Origin: Parafrankia discariae
GTDB lineage: Bacteria > Actinomycetota > Actinomycetes > Frankiales > Frankiaceae
Assembly: GCF_000373365.1 (NCBI RefSeq)
Contig: NZ_KB891230.1
Coordinates: 21,675 to 85,674, forward strand
DNA: 64,000 nt
Reading direction: 5' to 3'
Shown here: in pieces, positions 1 through 8,712 of the stretch
How positions within the stretch are numbered: the first letter of the stretch is position 1
Layout: each line of letters begins with the position of its first letter
Position numbers and translations under genes: made by a program
Notes under the pieces: model-generated
Database searches by the model: none
What the model saw: the letters and a program-made list of their open reading frames with translations, nothing else
Told to the model about the DNA's origin: nothing

Positions 1-478
1 GATCCGCCCGGCCGTCGGTCACCGACCGGACGAGCCGCGGGAGCTCGGCCGGGTCGAGGGACGCGTCGGCGTCGCAGCAGCAGACGACGGTGGCGGTGGA
101 CGCGAGCAGGCCGGCGTGGACAGCGGCTCCATAGCCACGCTGGGGCACCGAGACCACCTCGGCGCCGAGTTCCCGAGCCAGGCGCGCCGAGCCGTCCCTG
201 GACCCGTTGTCGGCGACGATCGCCCGGTAGCCGGCTGGCAGGCGCGAGAGCACCCAGGGCAACGCGGCAGCCTCGTCCAGGCACGGGAAGATCACATCCA
301 CCGTGTCGGCGAGGCCGGGGGGAACCGCGTCGGCGAGGCCGGGGGGATCGGCTGACGGTGCCGAACCCTCCGACTCCCGGGAGACGGCGGATGCTCGCGG
401 ACCCGCGGATCCGTCCCCTTCGACATGTCCGGCCGGGGGCCGGTGGGCGATGCCCGGCGAACCGCGTTCAGCGACCAT
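1..478 (-). CDS. Family 2 glycosyltransferase, 3' end cut by window edge
   Basis: Reading the minus strand from an ATG at 478 gives an open frame that leaves the window at position 1. After about 59 low-complexity residues (including a near-duplicate PPGLAD(A/T)V unit), it shows the N-terminal half of a GT-A fold: VDVIFPCLDEAAALPWVLSRL, then VADNGSRDGSARLA, then a CDADASLD acidic (DXD-like) motif. This matches dolichyl-phosphate-mannose-synthase-like GT2 enzymes, which move a sugar from a nucleotide donor at the cytosolic membrane face. A GTG just before VDVIF is an alternative start that would drop the low-complexity head. It diverges from the two-component genes at 642. Donor and acceptor cannot be told. 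Confidence 0.75.
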   Translation of the reverse strand, partial: MVAERGSPGIAHRPPAGHVEGDGSAGPRASAVSRESEGSAPSADPPGLADAVPPGLADTVDVIFPCLDEAAALPWVLSRLPAGYRAIVADNGSRDGSARLARELGAEVVSVPQRGYGAAVHAGLLASTATVVCCCDADASLDPAELPRLVRSVTDGRAD

Positions 479-641
479 GGGCCGCACGCTAGTCACCGAA
501 CGTGCTCACAGTTCTTACGGAACGAGGAACGAAGCGGGTAGCGGGGCCGCCCGCGGCGACACCGCCGGCAGAGGTTACGAATCACGAACGTCCGACCGTG
601 CCGCGCGTCCGGGGCGTATCCCCCCGTCTACCGTGGGCGGC

Positions 642-1367
642 GTGGCACGGGTCCTGCTGGTCGATGACGACACCACGGTGGCCGACGTCGTCAGCCGGTA
701 CCTGTCCAACGCCGGCTTCGAGGTGGACACCGCGGCCGACGGCTGGGCCGCGCTCGCGGCCGCCGAACGGAATCCACCGGACCTGGTCGTGCTCGACCTG
801 ATGTTGCCGGGCCTGCCCGGCCTGGAGGTCTGCCGCCGGCTGCGTGGCCACGGTCACGTTCCGGTGGTGATGCTCACCGCGCTGGGCGCGGAGTCAGATC
901 GGATCACCGGCCTGGAGACCGGTGCCGACGACTACGTGACCAAGCCGTTCTCGCCCCGTGAGCTCGTCCTGCGGGTCCAGTCCGTGCTGCGGCGCACCCG
1001 GGAACCACCGCCGGGGGTCGCCGGCCGGCCGGTCCTGCGTGGCGGCGGCCTCGTCGTCGACGTCGCCGCCCGGACCGCCACCCGGGACGGGCGCACGCTG
1101 GCGCTCACGGTCCGCGAGTTCGACCTGCTCGCCTTCCTGCTGCGGCATCCCGGCGAGGCGTTCTCCCGGGCGGCGCTGCTGGAACGGGTCTGGGGCTGGA
1201 CCTACGGCGACACCTCGACCGTCACCGTGCACATCCGCCGGCTCCGGGAGAAGATCGAGACAGATCCGACCTCCCCCACCGTGCTCACCACCGTGTGGGG
1301 CGTCGGCTACCGGTGCGACCTGACCGTCAGCGCCGTCCCCACCGGCGGGTCGACGGGGGGCGGCTGA
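642..1367 (+). CDS. OmpR/PhoB-family response regulator
   Basis: 241 residues from GTG 642 (ARVLLVDDD). The frame stays open back to 303, but family alignment places the start here or at GTG 633. The receiver domain occupies about residues 1-115, with acidic pocket DDD at 8-10, phospho-acceptor D52 in VVLDLMLPG and the conserved K in VTKPF. The C-terminal winged-helix domain (about 140-232) contains LTVREFDLLAFLLRHPGEAFSR and the VTVHIRRLREKIE recognition helix. It is a cytoplasmic transcription factor, phosphorylated by the kinase that begins 3 nt downstream at 1371. The sequence does not show its regulon. Adjacent sugar genes suggest envelope glycan control, which is inference. Confidence 0.93.
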   Translation: MARVLLVDDDTTVADVVSRYLSNAGFEVDTAADGWAALAAAERNPPDLVVLDLMLPGLPGLEVCRRLRGHGHVPVVMLTALGAESDRITGLETGADDYVTKPFSPRELVLRVQSVLRRTREPPPGVAGRPVLRGGGLVVDVAARTATRDGRTLALTVREFDLLAFLLRHPGEAFSRAALLERVWGWTYGDTSTVTVHIRRLREKIETDPTSPTVLTTVWGVGYRCDLTVSAVPTGGSTGGG

Positions 1368-1370
1368 GCG

Positions 1371-2528
1371 GTGGGACCGAAACTGCAGATCGCCGCGATC
1401 GCGCTCGCCTGCTCGATCACGGCCCCGGTCCTCGCCGCACCGGCGCTGCGCCGGTTCCGCCGTGCCTCGCTGGGCGTCTGGGGGGCCGCGGTCATCGCCA
1501 TCGGGGTGAGCGGCATGGCCGCCGCGGTCGCCGTCACCGCCCAGGCGATGTTCCTCTCCGACCACGACCTCGACGTCGTACTCCTCGTGGTCGCCGTCTC
1601 CGGGACGGTGACCGCCCTGATGATGCTGTGGCTCGGGTTGCCAGTCGCGCGTGCCTCCAGAGCACTCACCGACGCCGCGGGCCGGCTCGGCGGCACCGAT
1701 TACCACCCGCTGGCCACACCGCCGCCCAGCGCCGAACTCGCGGCGATCGCCCACGCCCTCGACGAGACGCACGCGCGGCTGCTGGCCGCGCTGGAACGCG
1801 AACGGGCCCTCGAAGCGAGCCGCCGGGAACTGGTCTCCTGGGTCAGCCACGACCTGCGCACCCCCATCGCGGGAATCCGGGCCGTCGCCGAGGCCCTCGA
1901 CGACGGTGTCGTCGACGACCCGGAGACCGTCGCCGCCTACCACCGGACGATGGTGTCGAACGCCGAGCGGCTGACCACACTGATCGACGAACTGTTCGAG
2001 CTGTCCAGGCTGCATTCCGGAGCCCTGGAACTGACCCTGGAAAACGTCCGGGTCGCCGACGTCGTCTCCGAAGTGATCTCCACCGCCGATCCGATCGCCC
2101 GTGCCAAGGGCGTCCGGCTCACCGGCCAGGTCGATGAGACCGACCGGTTCGAGGTGGACGTCGTCGAGGTCGGACGAGTACTGACCAACCTGGTGGCCAA
2201 CGCGATCCGGCACACCCCCAGCGACGGCGCCGTCGCCGTCGCCGCGACGGTGGCGGACGGACGCGCGGAGCTCTCCGTCTCCGACGCCTGCGGCGGCATA
2301 CCCGCCTCCGACCTCGACCGGCTCTTCGACACCGGCTACCGCGGCGAGAGCGCGCGGACCCCCCCGAAGACCGGCCAGCACGCCGGTTCCGGCAGTGGCA
2401 CGGGGGCCGGCGCCGGCATCGGCCTGGCCATCGTCCGCGCCGTGGTCGAGGCCCACGGCGGCGAGGTGAGCGTCCACAACATCACCGGGGGATGCCGGTT
2501 CGTCGTCGGTCTCCCCGCCGCTTCCTGA
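1371..2528 (+). CDS. Membrane sensor histidine kinase
   Basis: 385 residues, GTG start 3 nt after the regulator stop, so the two are co-translated. Two N-terminal hydrophobic segments (about 5-25 and 37-60) and a third at about 68-90 anchor it in the membrane. A HAMP-like linker follows (PVARASRALTDAAGRLGG). HisKA has the phospho-accepting H160 in SWVSHDLRTPIAG. The HATPase_c domain shows the N box (LVANAIRHTP), a G1-like DACGGIP and a G2 GAGIGLAIVRAVVEAHGG. An Ala/Gly/Ser-rich insert precedes G2. It has almost no extracytoplasmic sensor domain, so it probably senses through the membrane or an accessory protein. Its cognate partner is the OmpR-type regulator upstream. Confidence 0.92.
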   Translation: MGPKLQIAAIALACSITAPVLAAPALRRFRRASLGVWGAAVIAIGVSGMAAAVAVTAQAMFLSDHDLDVVLLVVAVSGTVTALMMLWLGLPVARASRALTDAAGRLGGTDYHPLATPPPSAELAAIAHALDETHARLLAALERERALEASRRELVSWVSHDLRTPIAGIRAVAEALDDGVVDDPETVAAYHRTMVSNAERLTTLIDELFELSRLHSGALELTLENVRVADVVSEVISTADPIARAKGVRLTGQVDETDRFEVDVVEVGRVLTNLVANAIRHTPSDGAVAVAATVADGRAELSVSDACGGIPASDLDRLFDTGYRGESARTPPKTGQHAGSGSGTGAGAGIGLAIVRAVVEAHGGEVSVHNITGGCRFVVGLPAAS

Positions 2529-2597
2529 CCAGACCGCCACGACGCCGTCAGCGGATCGTAAGGTCCAGCGCGTGGGCCCGGCGATACCGTCGCCGAC

Positions 2598-3644
2598 GTG
2601 CGCGTACTCATCACCGGCGGGGCCGGGTTCATCGGCTCCCACATCGTCGACCTCCTGCTCGCGGCCGGCGAGGAGGTACGCGTCCTGGACGCGCTGCTGC
2701 CCGACGCGCACCGGCGACAGCCTGAGATCGACGACCGCGCACATCTCCTGATCGGCGACGTACGCGACGCGGACCAGGTCCGCGCCGCCCTGGCCGGTGT
2801 GGACGCCGTCTGCCACCAGGCGGCGATGGTGGGCATGGGCGTCGACCTCACCGACCTCCCGGCCTACGTGTCCCACAACGACCTCGGCACGGCCGTGCTC
2901 CTGGCGGAGATGGCCCGCGCCGGAACGCCGCGCCTGGTCCTGGCGAGCTCGATGGTCGTCTACGGTGAAGGCGCGTACCGGTGCGCCGTGGACGGCCCGG
3001 TGCGCCCGGCTCGCCGGCTGGAGGCCGACCTGGCCGCGGGCCTGTTCGAACCGCGCTGCCCGGCATGCCGGCGGCCACTCGAACCGTGCCCCGTCACGGA
3101 GGACGCCCCGCTCGACCCGCGCAGCGTCTACGCGGCTACCAAACTAGCCCAGGAGAACCTCTCCGCCGCGTGGGCCGCGGCCAGCGGCGGCAGCGTCATC
3201 GCCCTGCGTTATCACAATGCCTACGGGCCTCGAATGCCGAAAAACACCCCCTACGCGGGCGTCGCGTCCATCTTCCGCAGCGCCCTGGAACGCGGCGAAA
3301 GCCCCGCGGTGTTCGAGGACGGCGGCCAACTTCGCGACTTCGTGCACGTCACCGACATCGCCCGGGCCAACGGGCTCGCCCTGAAATGGCCCGATGCCGA
3401 ACCTGGCCGGTTGAACGCGTTCAACATCGGAAGCGGCCGGGCGCACACGATCGGCGACATGGCGGACGCCCTCGCGCGTGCGCACGGCGGTCCAGAACCG
3501 ACAACCACCGGCCGCTACCGTCCGGGCGACGTCCGACACGTGTTCGCGTCCTCCGCCCGGGCCGGGGAAACCCTCGGCTACCACGCGGCGGTCACCTTCG
3601 ACAAAGGGATGGTCGACTTCGCCGGCGCGCCACTGCGCTCCTGA
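2598..3644 (+). CDS. NAD-dependent sugar-nucleotide epimerase/dehydratase (extended SDR)
   Basis: 348 residues, GTG start. Rossmann motif GGAGFIGSHIVDLLL lies at residues 7-21. The catalytic set is S in LASSMVVYGEG plus YxxxK in SVYAATKLAQENL, followed by RYHNAYGPRMP, all typical of UDP-/dTDP-hexose epimerases. Between S and Y is a Cys-bearing insert, RCPACRRPLEPCP (C-x2-C-x6-C), resembling the insert of dTDP-L-rhamnose 4-epimerase-like (WbiB-type) proteins; it may bind zinc. It lies 69 nt after the kinase in the same direction and may share its transcript. Substrate is unassigned. It is not an obvious HldD, because the heptose cluster lies 24 kb away and this protein is of the WbiB type. Confidence 0.85.
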   Translation: MRVLITGGAGFIGSHIVDLLLAAGEEVRVLDALLPDAHRRQPEIDDRAHLLIGDVRDADQVRAALAGVDAVCHQAAMVGMGVDLTDLPAYVSHNDLGTAVLLAEMARAGTPRLVLASSMVVYGEGAYRCAVDGPVRPARRLEADLAAGLFEPRCPACRRPLEPCPVTEDAPLDPRSVYAATKLAQENLSAAWAAASGGSVIALRYHNAYGPRMPKNTPYAGVASIFRSALERGESPAVFEDGGQLRDFVHVTDIARANGLALKWPDAEPGRLNAFNIGSGRAHTIGDMADALARAHGGPEPTTTGRYRPGDVRHVFASSARAGETLGYHAAVTFDKGMVDFAGAPLRS

Positions 3645-3843
3645 CCGTCGGCTGCCCCTCAGCGCCGGCCCATCGTGCGGCGGCACCGAGCAGCACTCAG
3701 AGCTGTCCGTGCCGCGGCGGACGGGTACCCGACAACAGCCAGCGGCCGACGTGCTGCACCTTCATCGCGTCGGGTCGTGAAGGGTGTGGGTACGGCCGTC
3801 GCGCCGGTAGCGGTCCAGGCCGAGAGCCGCGGGCCGCCGGGCC

Positions 3844-5307
3844 TCAGGAGAGCCGCTCGATGGCGGGTGGGTGCCAGGAGTCGCGCAGGGCGGCGTCGGT
3901 CGGGATGTAGGCCCGGATCATGAGACTGAACGGGCCGTCCGGGGCCGGCAGCCAGTTCTGCCGGTGTCCGGCCGGCGCGGTCTTCGACAGGTAGATGTCG
4001 ATCGACCCGTCCGGGTTCACCGCGAGGTCGCTGCGGTCCCCCAGCGCGTAGCGGCGCAGCGCGTTCGGCACCAGGAACATCTCGTCGTCGTACATCGTCA
4101 CCGACCAGAATCCGGCGGACCCGACCGGCGGCAGCTGACCGGCGGCGAAATGCATGCGGTAGGTGTTGGCACCGTTCAGCGCCTCGCCGCCCAGATCCGG
4201 GCCGGACCAGTAGTACAGCGACTCCTCGGGGACGTTCGCGCCGAGCCCGACCACCGCGACCGCCGAGCGCGGCAGGTACTCGGTGCCGTAGGTGCCGCCC
4301 TCGAAGCTCCCCAGCCAGGTCCCGGACGGCGTGAGGACGTCCTCGGCCGCGTCCCGCACCTTCGCCTCGCCCGCGGTGACCCCGGCCTGGAGCGCGGCCA
4401 CCGTCGCCGGGTCACCCGTCGACGGGGTGGAGCCCGGGACGACCCCGACGCTCGCGAGGGAGGTGAGCGCCGGGGCGTCCGCGGCCGGCGGCGGGTCGGC
4501 GGCGAGCACCGCGGCCAGCTCGTCGAAGAACGCCGCCCCCGCGTCGTCCGGGGTCTGTGGATCGGGCGGGTTCGCGCAGTCCACCGCGGGCAGTGTTGGT
4601 GGCACGGTCCCGGACTCGCCGAGGTCGGTGACCGTCAGCGTGTACCCCGCCTGCACGGCACGGGCCGCGGCCAGGTCGCCGTCGCCGCGCACCAGCGTCC
4701 GGCCGAGCGCCCAGACGTCCCAGCTCGGCGCCGCGACCACGGTGGTGCCCGCGGGCGCCGTCCCGGTCCAGCCCGGCGGGGTGATCAGGTAGGTGCCGGG
4801 CTGTGAGCCGTTCTGCCTGGTGCCGAGGTCGGCGAAGGTGTTCGAGTAGATGTCGAGCAGCTGGAACACGACGTAACGGTCGGTCGTGTCCGGCAGGGTG
4901 AGGCGCACCGGGCCCCCGCGCAGGTCCAGCCAGGCCGACGAGTACAGGGTGTCGACGTTCGGCGCCACCACGCTTCGGCTCAGCGGTGTCGACAGGGTGG
5001 GGGCGTTGGCCAGCGCGTCGGTGCCTCTCGCGCACACGAAGTTCGCCCTGGTCCGGGCCATCGCGACCGGGCTGTAGCCGTAGACGTAACCGTCCGTGGC
5101 CGCATCCTCGGGCGAACCGGCGGGCGTCGACGTCGTCGCGGGCACGGCCGTCGTGGCCGCCCGCGCCGGTGCCACGGCCACCGCCGTCGTCAGCGCGCCG
5201 GTCGTCACCAGCGCGACGGCGGCGGCACGGGCCGCGCGACGGCGGGCTCCCCCGGCGCCCGGTGTTCTTCTCCGTCCCCCCGACACGACCCTGTTCGGCT
5301 TCGACAT
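3844..5307 (-). CDS. Secreted DUF1254/DUF1214 protein
   Basis: 487 residues from ATG 5307, which has GGGAG upstream; an in-frame ATG at 5334 is the alternative. A twin-arginine-poor signal peptide is evident: a basic GGRRRTPG...RRRAARAA stretch, hydrophobic core VALVTTGALTTAVAVAPA and an ARA-A cleavage site. The N-terminal DUF1254 domain (about 60-200) includes YGYSPVAMARTR and APNVDTLYSSAWLDL. The C-terminal DUF1214 domain (about 375-480) includes GFWSVTMYDDEMFLV and NWLPAPDGPFSLMIRAYIP. Such proteins are widespread, exported and of unknown function. It stands alone and converges on the epimerase gene. Confidence 0.85.
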   Translation of the reverse strand: MSKPNRVVSGGRRRTPGAGGARRRAARAAAVALVTTGALTTAVAVAPARAATTAVPATTSTPAGSPEDAATDGYVYGYSPVAMARTRANFVCARGTDALANAPTLSTPLSRSVVAPNVDTLYSSAWLDLRGGPVRLTLPDTTDRYVVFQLLDIYSNTFADLGTRQNGSQPGTYLITPPGWTGTAPAGTTVVAAPSWDVWALGRTLVRGDGDLAAARAVQAGYTLTVTDLGESGTVPPTLPAVDCANPPDPQTPDDAGAAFFDELAAVLAADPPPAADAPALTSLASVGVVPGSTPSTGDPATVAALQAGVTAGEAKVRDAAEDVLTPSGTWLGSFEGGTYGTEYLPRSAVAVVGLGANVPEESLYYWSGPDLGGEALNGANTYRMHFAAGQLPPVGSAGFWSVTMYDDEMFLVPNALRRYALGDRSDLAVNPDGSIDIYLSKTAPAGHRQNWLPAPDGPFSLMIRAYIPTDAALRDSWHPPAIERLS

Positions 5308-5334
5308 CCGCGCTCCCGTCGTCGGCGACGCCAT

Positions 5335-5742
5335 CGCGGCCAGTCTTCGACGAGATCATGTGAGGAACGTGTATACCGGTCGGATTCTCCGACGATCGTG
5401 ACGAACATGTTCCGGCCTGCATGCGATGCTCGCGGTCCGCAACGAGAAAAGACCGCTCCCATGCCACCCTGCCCCAGCCGGCGACGGAGGCGGTAACCGC
5501 CGGTCTGGCGGGGGTCGTCGTCGTCCGGCAGGGGCGACCCGGCCGATGGCTGGTCCTGCTTCGTCCACCCGGCGCCCTGTTGCGCCGAACTCCACGCGCG
5601 GGCGTTGGAGAACCTCCGGTGAGAGGGCCGCGTCCGACGACCCGCGGCGGGCGGCGGCGGTGGACAGCGTCGTCGGCGTGCTCGGCGACGCCCGGCCGTC
5701 TCCCTACTCATCGGCGAACTCGCCTTCCCGGCAGTGGGCTGT
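5335..5742. other. Intergenic region with a kinase relic
   Basis: No intact gene is seen. It holds the 5' region of the DUF1254 gene and, on the minus strand, the Ser/Thr-kinase relic listed separately. No tRNA, strong dyad or IS end was recognised. Confidence 0.6.
5452..5541 (-). pseudogene. Relic of the N-terminus of a Ser/Thr protein kinase
   Basis: The minus-strand frame reads LPDDDDPRQTGGYRLRRRLG then QGGMGAVFS. This is the N-terminal tail and glycine-rich ATP loop (G-x-G-G-M-G-x-V) of an actinobacterial Hanks-type kinase, where the usual text is DPRxIGxYRLLxRLGxGGMGxVY. Downstream the frame carries no kinase sequence: no catalytic Lys, HRD or DFG. Only about 30 codons survive, so this is a gene fragment, not a working kinase. 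Confidence 0.5.
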
Positions 5743-6699
5743 TCAGGTGTGTTTCACGAGCACGGCCCGGGTGTAGAGCAGGTCGAACCCCTGGCGCTGC
5801 GCGTTCTGCTGGGACTTGGAGCCGGGTTGGGTGGTGACGACCGCGATGTCGCAGCCGGCGGTGACCGCGTCGGCGAGCCGGGCGGCCAGCAGCGCCGACT
5901 GCACGCCGCGGCGCCGGTGCGCGGGCGCCGTCGCCGCGCCGGTGAGCTGCGCGACCCCGTCGGCCGTACGCATGCTGGCGCCACCGGCGACAGATCCGTC
6001 ACACAAAGCGAGGTAACGCCGGACACCGGACGCCGCCATGTCGCGCACGGCGTCCACGAACACCTCGCGCGGGAAGTCCTCGTGCGAGGGCACCCCCTGC
6101 GTGTCGGGGTGGGCGACGCCGTCGAAGACGACGTCGAGCCACAGCTCGAACTCGTCGTCGCCGCTCGGCCGGACCTCGATGCCTGGTGGCCTCGCCTGCT
6201 CCGGGCAGCCGTCCAGGACACGGCCGAGCACGTTCTCGAACGACACGAGCCGGTAACCGCGACCGGTCAGCAGCTCGCCGACCGCCGGGTCGGCGAGATG
6301 GGCCAGCTCGACCTGGACCGGGGCGCCACAGGCCGCGAACGCCCGCTCGACCTCGTCGAGGTCGGCTGCCTCGGGCGCTCCGGCGAAGCCGAGTCCGGCG
6401 ATTTTGTTCAGCGGTGAGCCCTCGTCGGCGAAGCTCGCCACGCCGCCGGCAAGGGGCGCGGCGAAGCCGGTCGCACCCGGGCGACGGCGGCGGGCCGCCT
6501 CGCTGCCTTCGGTGATGAGCTGGGCTTCGACCCGCTCGATGCGTTCGGCGAGGGCCATGTCGCAGAACAGCGGCCGCCCGTCAAGGCGGTGTGGCACGGG
6601 GACTCCCAGAGCTGAGGCCTGCGGTTCGCAGGTGGTTGGAGAAGCGAGCACGACCGGGTACGCCAGCGGCGGCATGACACCCAGGTCGCAGGAGAACAT
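5743..6699 (-). CDS. GNAT-family N-acetyltransferase
   Basis: 318 residues from ATG 6699 (MFSCDLG), which sits 8 nt from AGGAG. An ATG at 6705 would instead give a 4-nt ATGA overlap with the upstream EamA gene. The C-terminal half carries the GNAT fold: YLALCDGSVAGGASMRTADGVAQL (beta4), the acetyl-CoA loop APAHRRRGVQSALLAARLADA (R/Q-x-x-G-x-G/A-like HRRRGVQ) and a late GSKSQQNAQRQGFDLLYTR segment. It is predicted to transfer an acetyl group from acetyl-CoA to an amine; the substrate is unknown. It is translationally coupled to an EamA exporter, a pairing that suggests detoxification and efflux of one compound class (inference). Confidence 0.85.
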   Translation of the reverse strand: MFSCDLGVMPPLAYPVVLASPTTCEPQASALGVPVPHRLDGRPLFCDMALAERIERVEAQLITEGSEAARRRRPGATGFAAPLAGGVASFADEGSPLNKIAGLGFAGAPEAADLDEVERAFAACGAPVQVELAHLADPAVGELLTGRGYRLVSFENVLGRVLDGCPEQARPPGIEVRPSGDDEFELWLDVVFDGVAHPDTQGVPSHEDFPREVFVDAVRDMAASGVRRYLALCDGSVAGGASMRTADGVAQLTGAATAPAHRRRGVQSALLAARLADAVTAGCDIAVVTTQPGSKSQQNAQRQGFDLLYTRAVLVKHT

Positions 6700-6701
6700 G
6701 A

Positions 6702-7715
6702 TCATGACTCCTTTTCGTGATGTCCACGCGCACCGGCGTGGACCTCGACCATGGCCGGGGGTTCGCCGGTGGTGCGACCCGTCAGGTCGTCGAGCGGATG
6801 TTGCCGGGCGTGAGCCGAGCCCCTGAGCAGGAGCAGTGCCAGACCAGCGAGGACGGCTGTGCCGCCCACCAACTGCAGTGTCGTCGGGCGCTCCCCGAGG
6901 AAGGCGACGGACGTGACCGTGCCGACCACCGGTGTCAGATTCAGCAGCTGACCGGCACGGGCGGCGGGCACCCGGCCGATGCCCCGGTTGAACGCGACCC
7001 CGCTCACTACGCCGCAGAGCGCGACGGCGGCACACGCGGCCCAGGCCGTGATGCCGGCAGTACCCAGCCGGCTGCCTCCCTCGATCCAGGCGACGGCGGC
7101 AAACGGTGCCATGCTCAACGCTCCGCCGGTCGTCTGCCAGGCGCTGGCGTTGACGCCGTCACCGACATCGCCGTAACGGCGGGTGGCGACGAGGAACACC
7201 GCAGCCGCGACGACCGCGCCGAGGACGAGGAGATTGCCGGCCGTCATGTTCCCTCCGGGTCGGTCGACGCCAGGCTCCAACGCCACGAGCGCGCCGCCCG
7301 CGAGACCGACGACGAGCGCGACCACCCCCCGGCCGGGCAGCCGTTCCCTCAGGACGGCAACAGCCAGCAGCACCGACAGCAGGGGTTCGGCCGCCAGCAG
7401 CAGGCTGCCGTTCGAGGCGCTGGTGCGGGCCAGCCCCAGGTCGCCCAGCAGAAACGCCAGGCCAGGCACCAGCGCGCCGAGCAGCAGGTGCCGCCCCGCC
7501 CCGCGCCGGTGCAGCCGCCCGGTCGCCGCCGCCGTCCCGAGCAGTACCGCGGCGGCCCCGCCGAGTTCGACCGCCAGCAGGTCGGCCGGGCGCACGGCAT
7601 GCAGGGCGGCCACCGAGACGGTGGTGCCCACCCCGTCGACGGCGGCGGCGACGATGATCGACAACTCGCCGGCTCGGGCCTGGATGCCGGTCATGGTGCC
7701 GTCGTGCGGTGCCAC
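6702..7715 (-). CDS. EamA/DMT-family membrane transporter
   Basis: 337 residues from GTG 7715, chosen because GGGAGG lies just upstream; GTG 7739 and ATG 7694 are alternatives. About ten hydrophobic segments form the two EamA repeats. The first ends in LGLARTSASNGSLLLAAEPLLSVLLAVAVLRERL and the second in NLTPVVGTVTSVAFLGERPTTLQLVGGTAVLAGLALLLL; the LxP/ERP motif after each fourth helix is typical. It is predicted to be an exporter of small metabolites in the cytoplasmic membrane. It is followed directly by the GNAT gene and diverges from the CGNR regulator at 7785, the usual layout of a drug/metabolite exporter under local control. Confidence 0.9.
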   Translation of the reverse strand: MAPHDGTMTGIQARAGELSIIVAAAVDGVGTTVSVAALHAVRPADLLAVELGGAAAVLLGTAAATGRLHRRGAGRHLLLGALVPGLAFLLGDLGLARTSASNGSLLLAAEPLLSVLLAVAVLRERLPGRGVVALVVGLAGGALVALEPGVDRPGGNMTAGNLLVLGAVVAAAVFLVATRRYGDVGDGVNASAWQTTGGALSMAPFAAVAWIEGGSRLGTAGITAWAACAAVALCGVVSGVAFNRGIGRVPAARAGQLLNLTPVVGTVTSVAFLGERPTTLQLVGGTAVLAGLALLLLRGSAHARQHPLDDLTGRTTGEPPAMVEVHAGARGHHEKES

Positions 7716-7784
7716 CGAAGCCTCCCGTCCTGACACCACCCCACCGGTGATGTAACCGCCGTAACGATTACACCGGTTATCCAG

Positions 7785-8375
7785 ATGGTCAACCGATTAA
7801 TCTCGTACGGTGGTCAGGTGACGCGGGAGCCGGATTGGCCAGGCCTTTCGGACGAGGAACTCCTCGTAGCGGTGGCCAACACCGGGCACGGCGAGCACGA
7901 CGAACTCGCCGATCCGCCCGCGATGCGGGCCTGGTGGGCAGGCCTGGACGCGCCGACCGACCTGGGACCCGTGCGGCTCGACACCCCTGAGGACCTGGCG
8001 ACGCTTCGCGCTCTGCGCGCCGTGGTCCGCGGCCTCGCCCTGCGTAACAACGGCATCGACATCCGGGTCGACCCGGCCGGGCTCGACCGTCTCACCCTGC
8101 GTCCGGATCTGCGAGGTAGCCCGTCCCTGCGCGCGGTCGGCCCTGACGGGCTCGTTCGCGACGTCTGCGCGGCCACCGTCACGGCCCTTCTGCGTGCCAC
8201 GGCGCGACCCGGCTGGCCCCGGCTCAAGGCGTGCCGGGGGGCGGACTGCCGATGGGTCTTCATCGACAGTTCCCGCAACACCTCGCGGCGCTGGTGCGAC
8301 ATGGCCGCGTGCGGGAACCGCGCCAAGAGCGCGTCGTTCCGCATCCGCCACCGCGTCTCCGAGGCGGCTGGCTGA
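7785..8375 (+). CDS. CGNR zinc-finger transcription regulator
   Basis: 196 residues from ATG 7785; GTG 7818 is an in-frame alternative. The N-terminal helical part (LSDEELLVAVANTGHGEHDELADP) and the C-terminal CGNR motif define the family: CRGADCRWVFIDSSRNTSRR then WCDMAACGNRAKSASFR, with zinc ligands near C150, C155, C173 and C178 and the basic stretch following GNR. These are cytoplasmic DNA-binding regulators, often next to transporters. It diverges from the EamA-GNAT pair across a short AT-richer gap (7740-7784) that must hold both promoters, so it probably controls that pair. A large hairpin follows its stop. Confidence 0.87.
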   Translation: MVNRLISYGGQVTREPDWPGLSDEELLVAVANTGHGEHDELADPPAMRAWWAGLDAPTDLGPVRLDTPEDLATLRALRAVVRGLALRNNGIDIRVDPAGLDRLTLRPDLRGSPSLRAVGPDGLVRDVCAATVTALLRATARPGWPRLKACRGADCRWVFIDSSRNTSRRWCDMAACGNRAKSASFRIRHRVSEAAG

Positions 8376-8426
8376 ACCGCCCGGCTCGACCTGGCCGGCC
8401 GGCCAGGTCGAGCCAGCCGGGCGGTT
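8375..8426 (+). terminator. Strong GC-rich hairpin after the CGNR gene
   Basis: Starting at the stop codon, AACCGCCCGGCTCGACCTGG faces GGTCGAG...GCCGGGCGGTT with a four-base AGCC asymmetry. The near-perfect stem of over 20 bp has no T-tract, as is common for actinobacterial terminators. Confidence 0.65.
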
Positions 8427-8466
8427 CCCGCGGCGTTTGCACCCTCTTCCGAGGGCGGCGCCCAGG

Positions 8467-8712
8467 TCAACCAGCCGGCATCTCCTCCAGCCGGACCGGG
8501 TCGGCCAGGTACACCGAACCGGCGCCGGCCGAGGCGTCGTCGGGCCACGCGACGCTGCCGCCGTCGGCGACGCCGTCGAGGACGCGCGCGGCGACGACCT
8601 CGGGCGCGGCCTTGTCGGCATCGACCCCGGCGAGCGGCGGACCAGTCGCCAGCATCGGACCGTTTGCGCAGTTCGGCGCGCTCGGCGCGGGCACGGCCCG
8701 CAGGTTACTGTA
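8467..8712 (-). pseudogene. 3' fragment of a short-chain dehydrogenase gene, cut by an IS
   Basis: The minus-strand frame ending at 8467 reads VDADKAAPEVVAARVLDGVA then SVAWPDDASAGAGSVYLADP then VRLEEMPAG. This is the C-terminal tail of SDR oxidoreductases (VAARVxDGI...WPDDxSxxxxxxxxxDPxxLE). The frame runs straight into the terminal repeat of the IS at 8713, and no SDR core follows on the far side. The Rossmann and YxxxK parts are therefore gone, and the remaining piece cannot be functional. Confidence 0.72.

Noticed and set aside
894..2876. 660-codon open frame on the minus strand
   Set aside because: It is the antisense shadow of the regulator and kinase genes: low-complexity Gly/Asp/Val-rich text with no family motif.
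8375..8426. IS end
   Set aside because: A self-complementary hairpin at a gene stop, not matched by a second copy elsewhere; read as a terminator.
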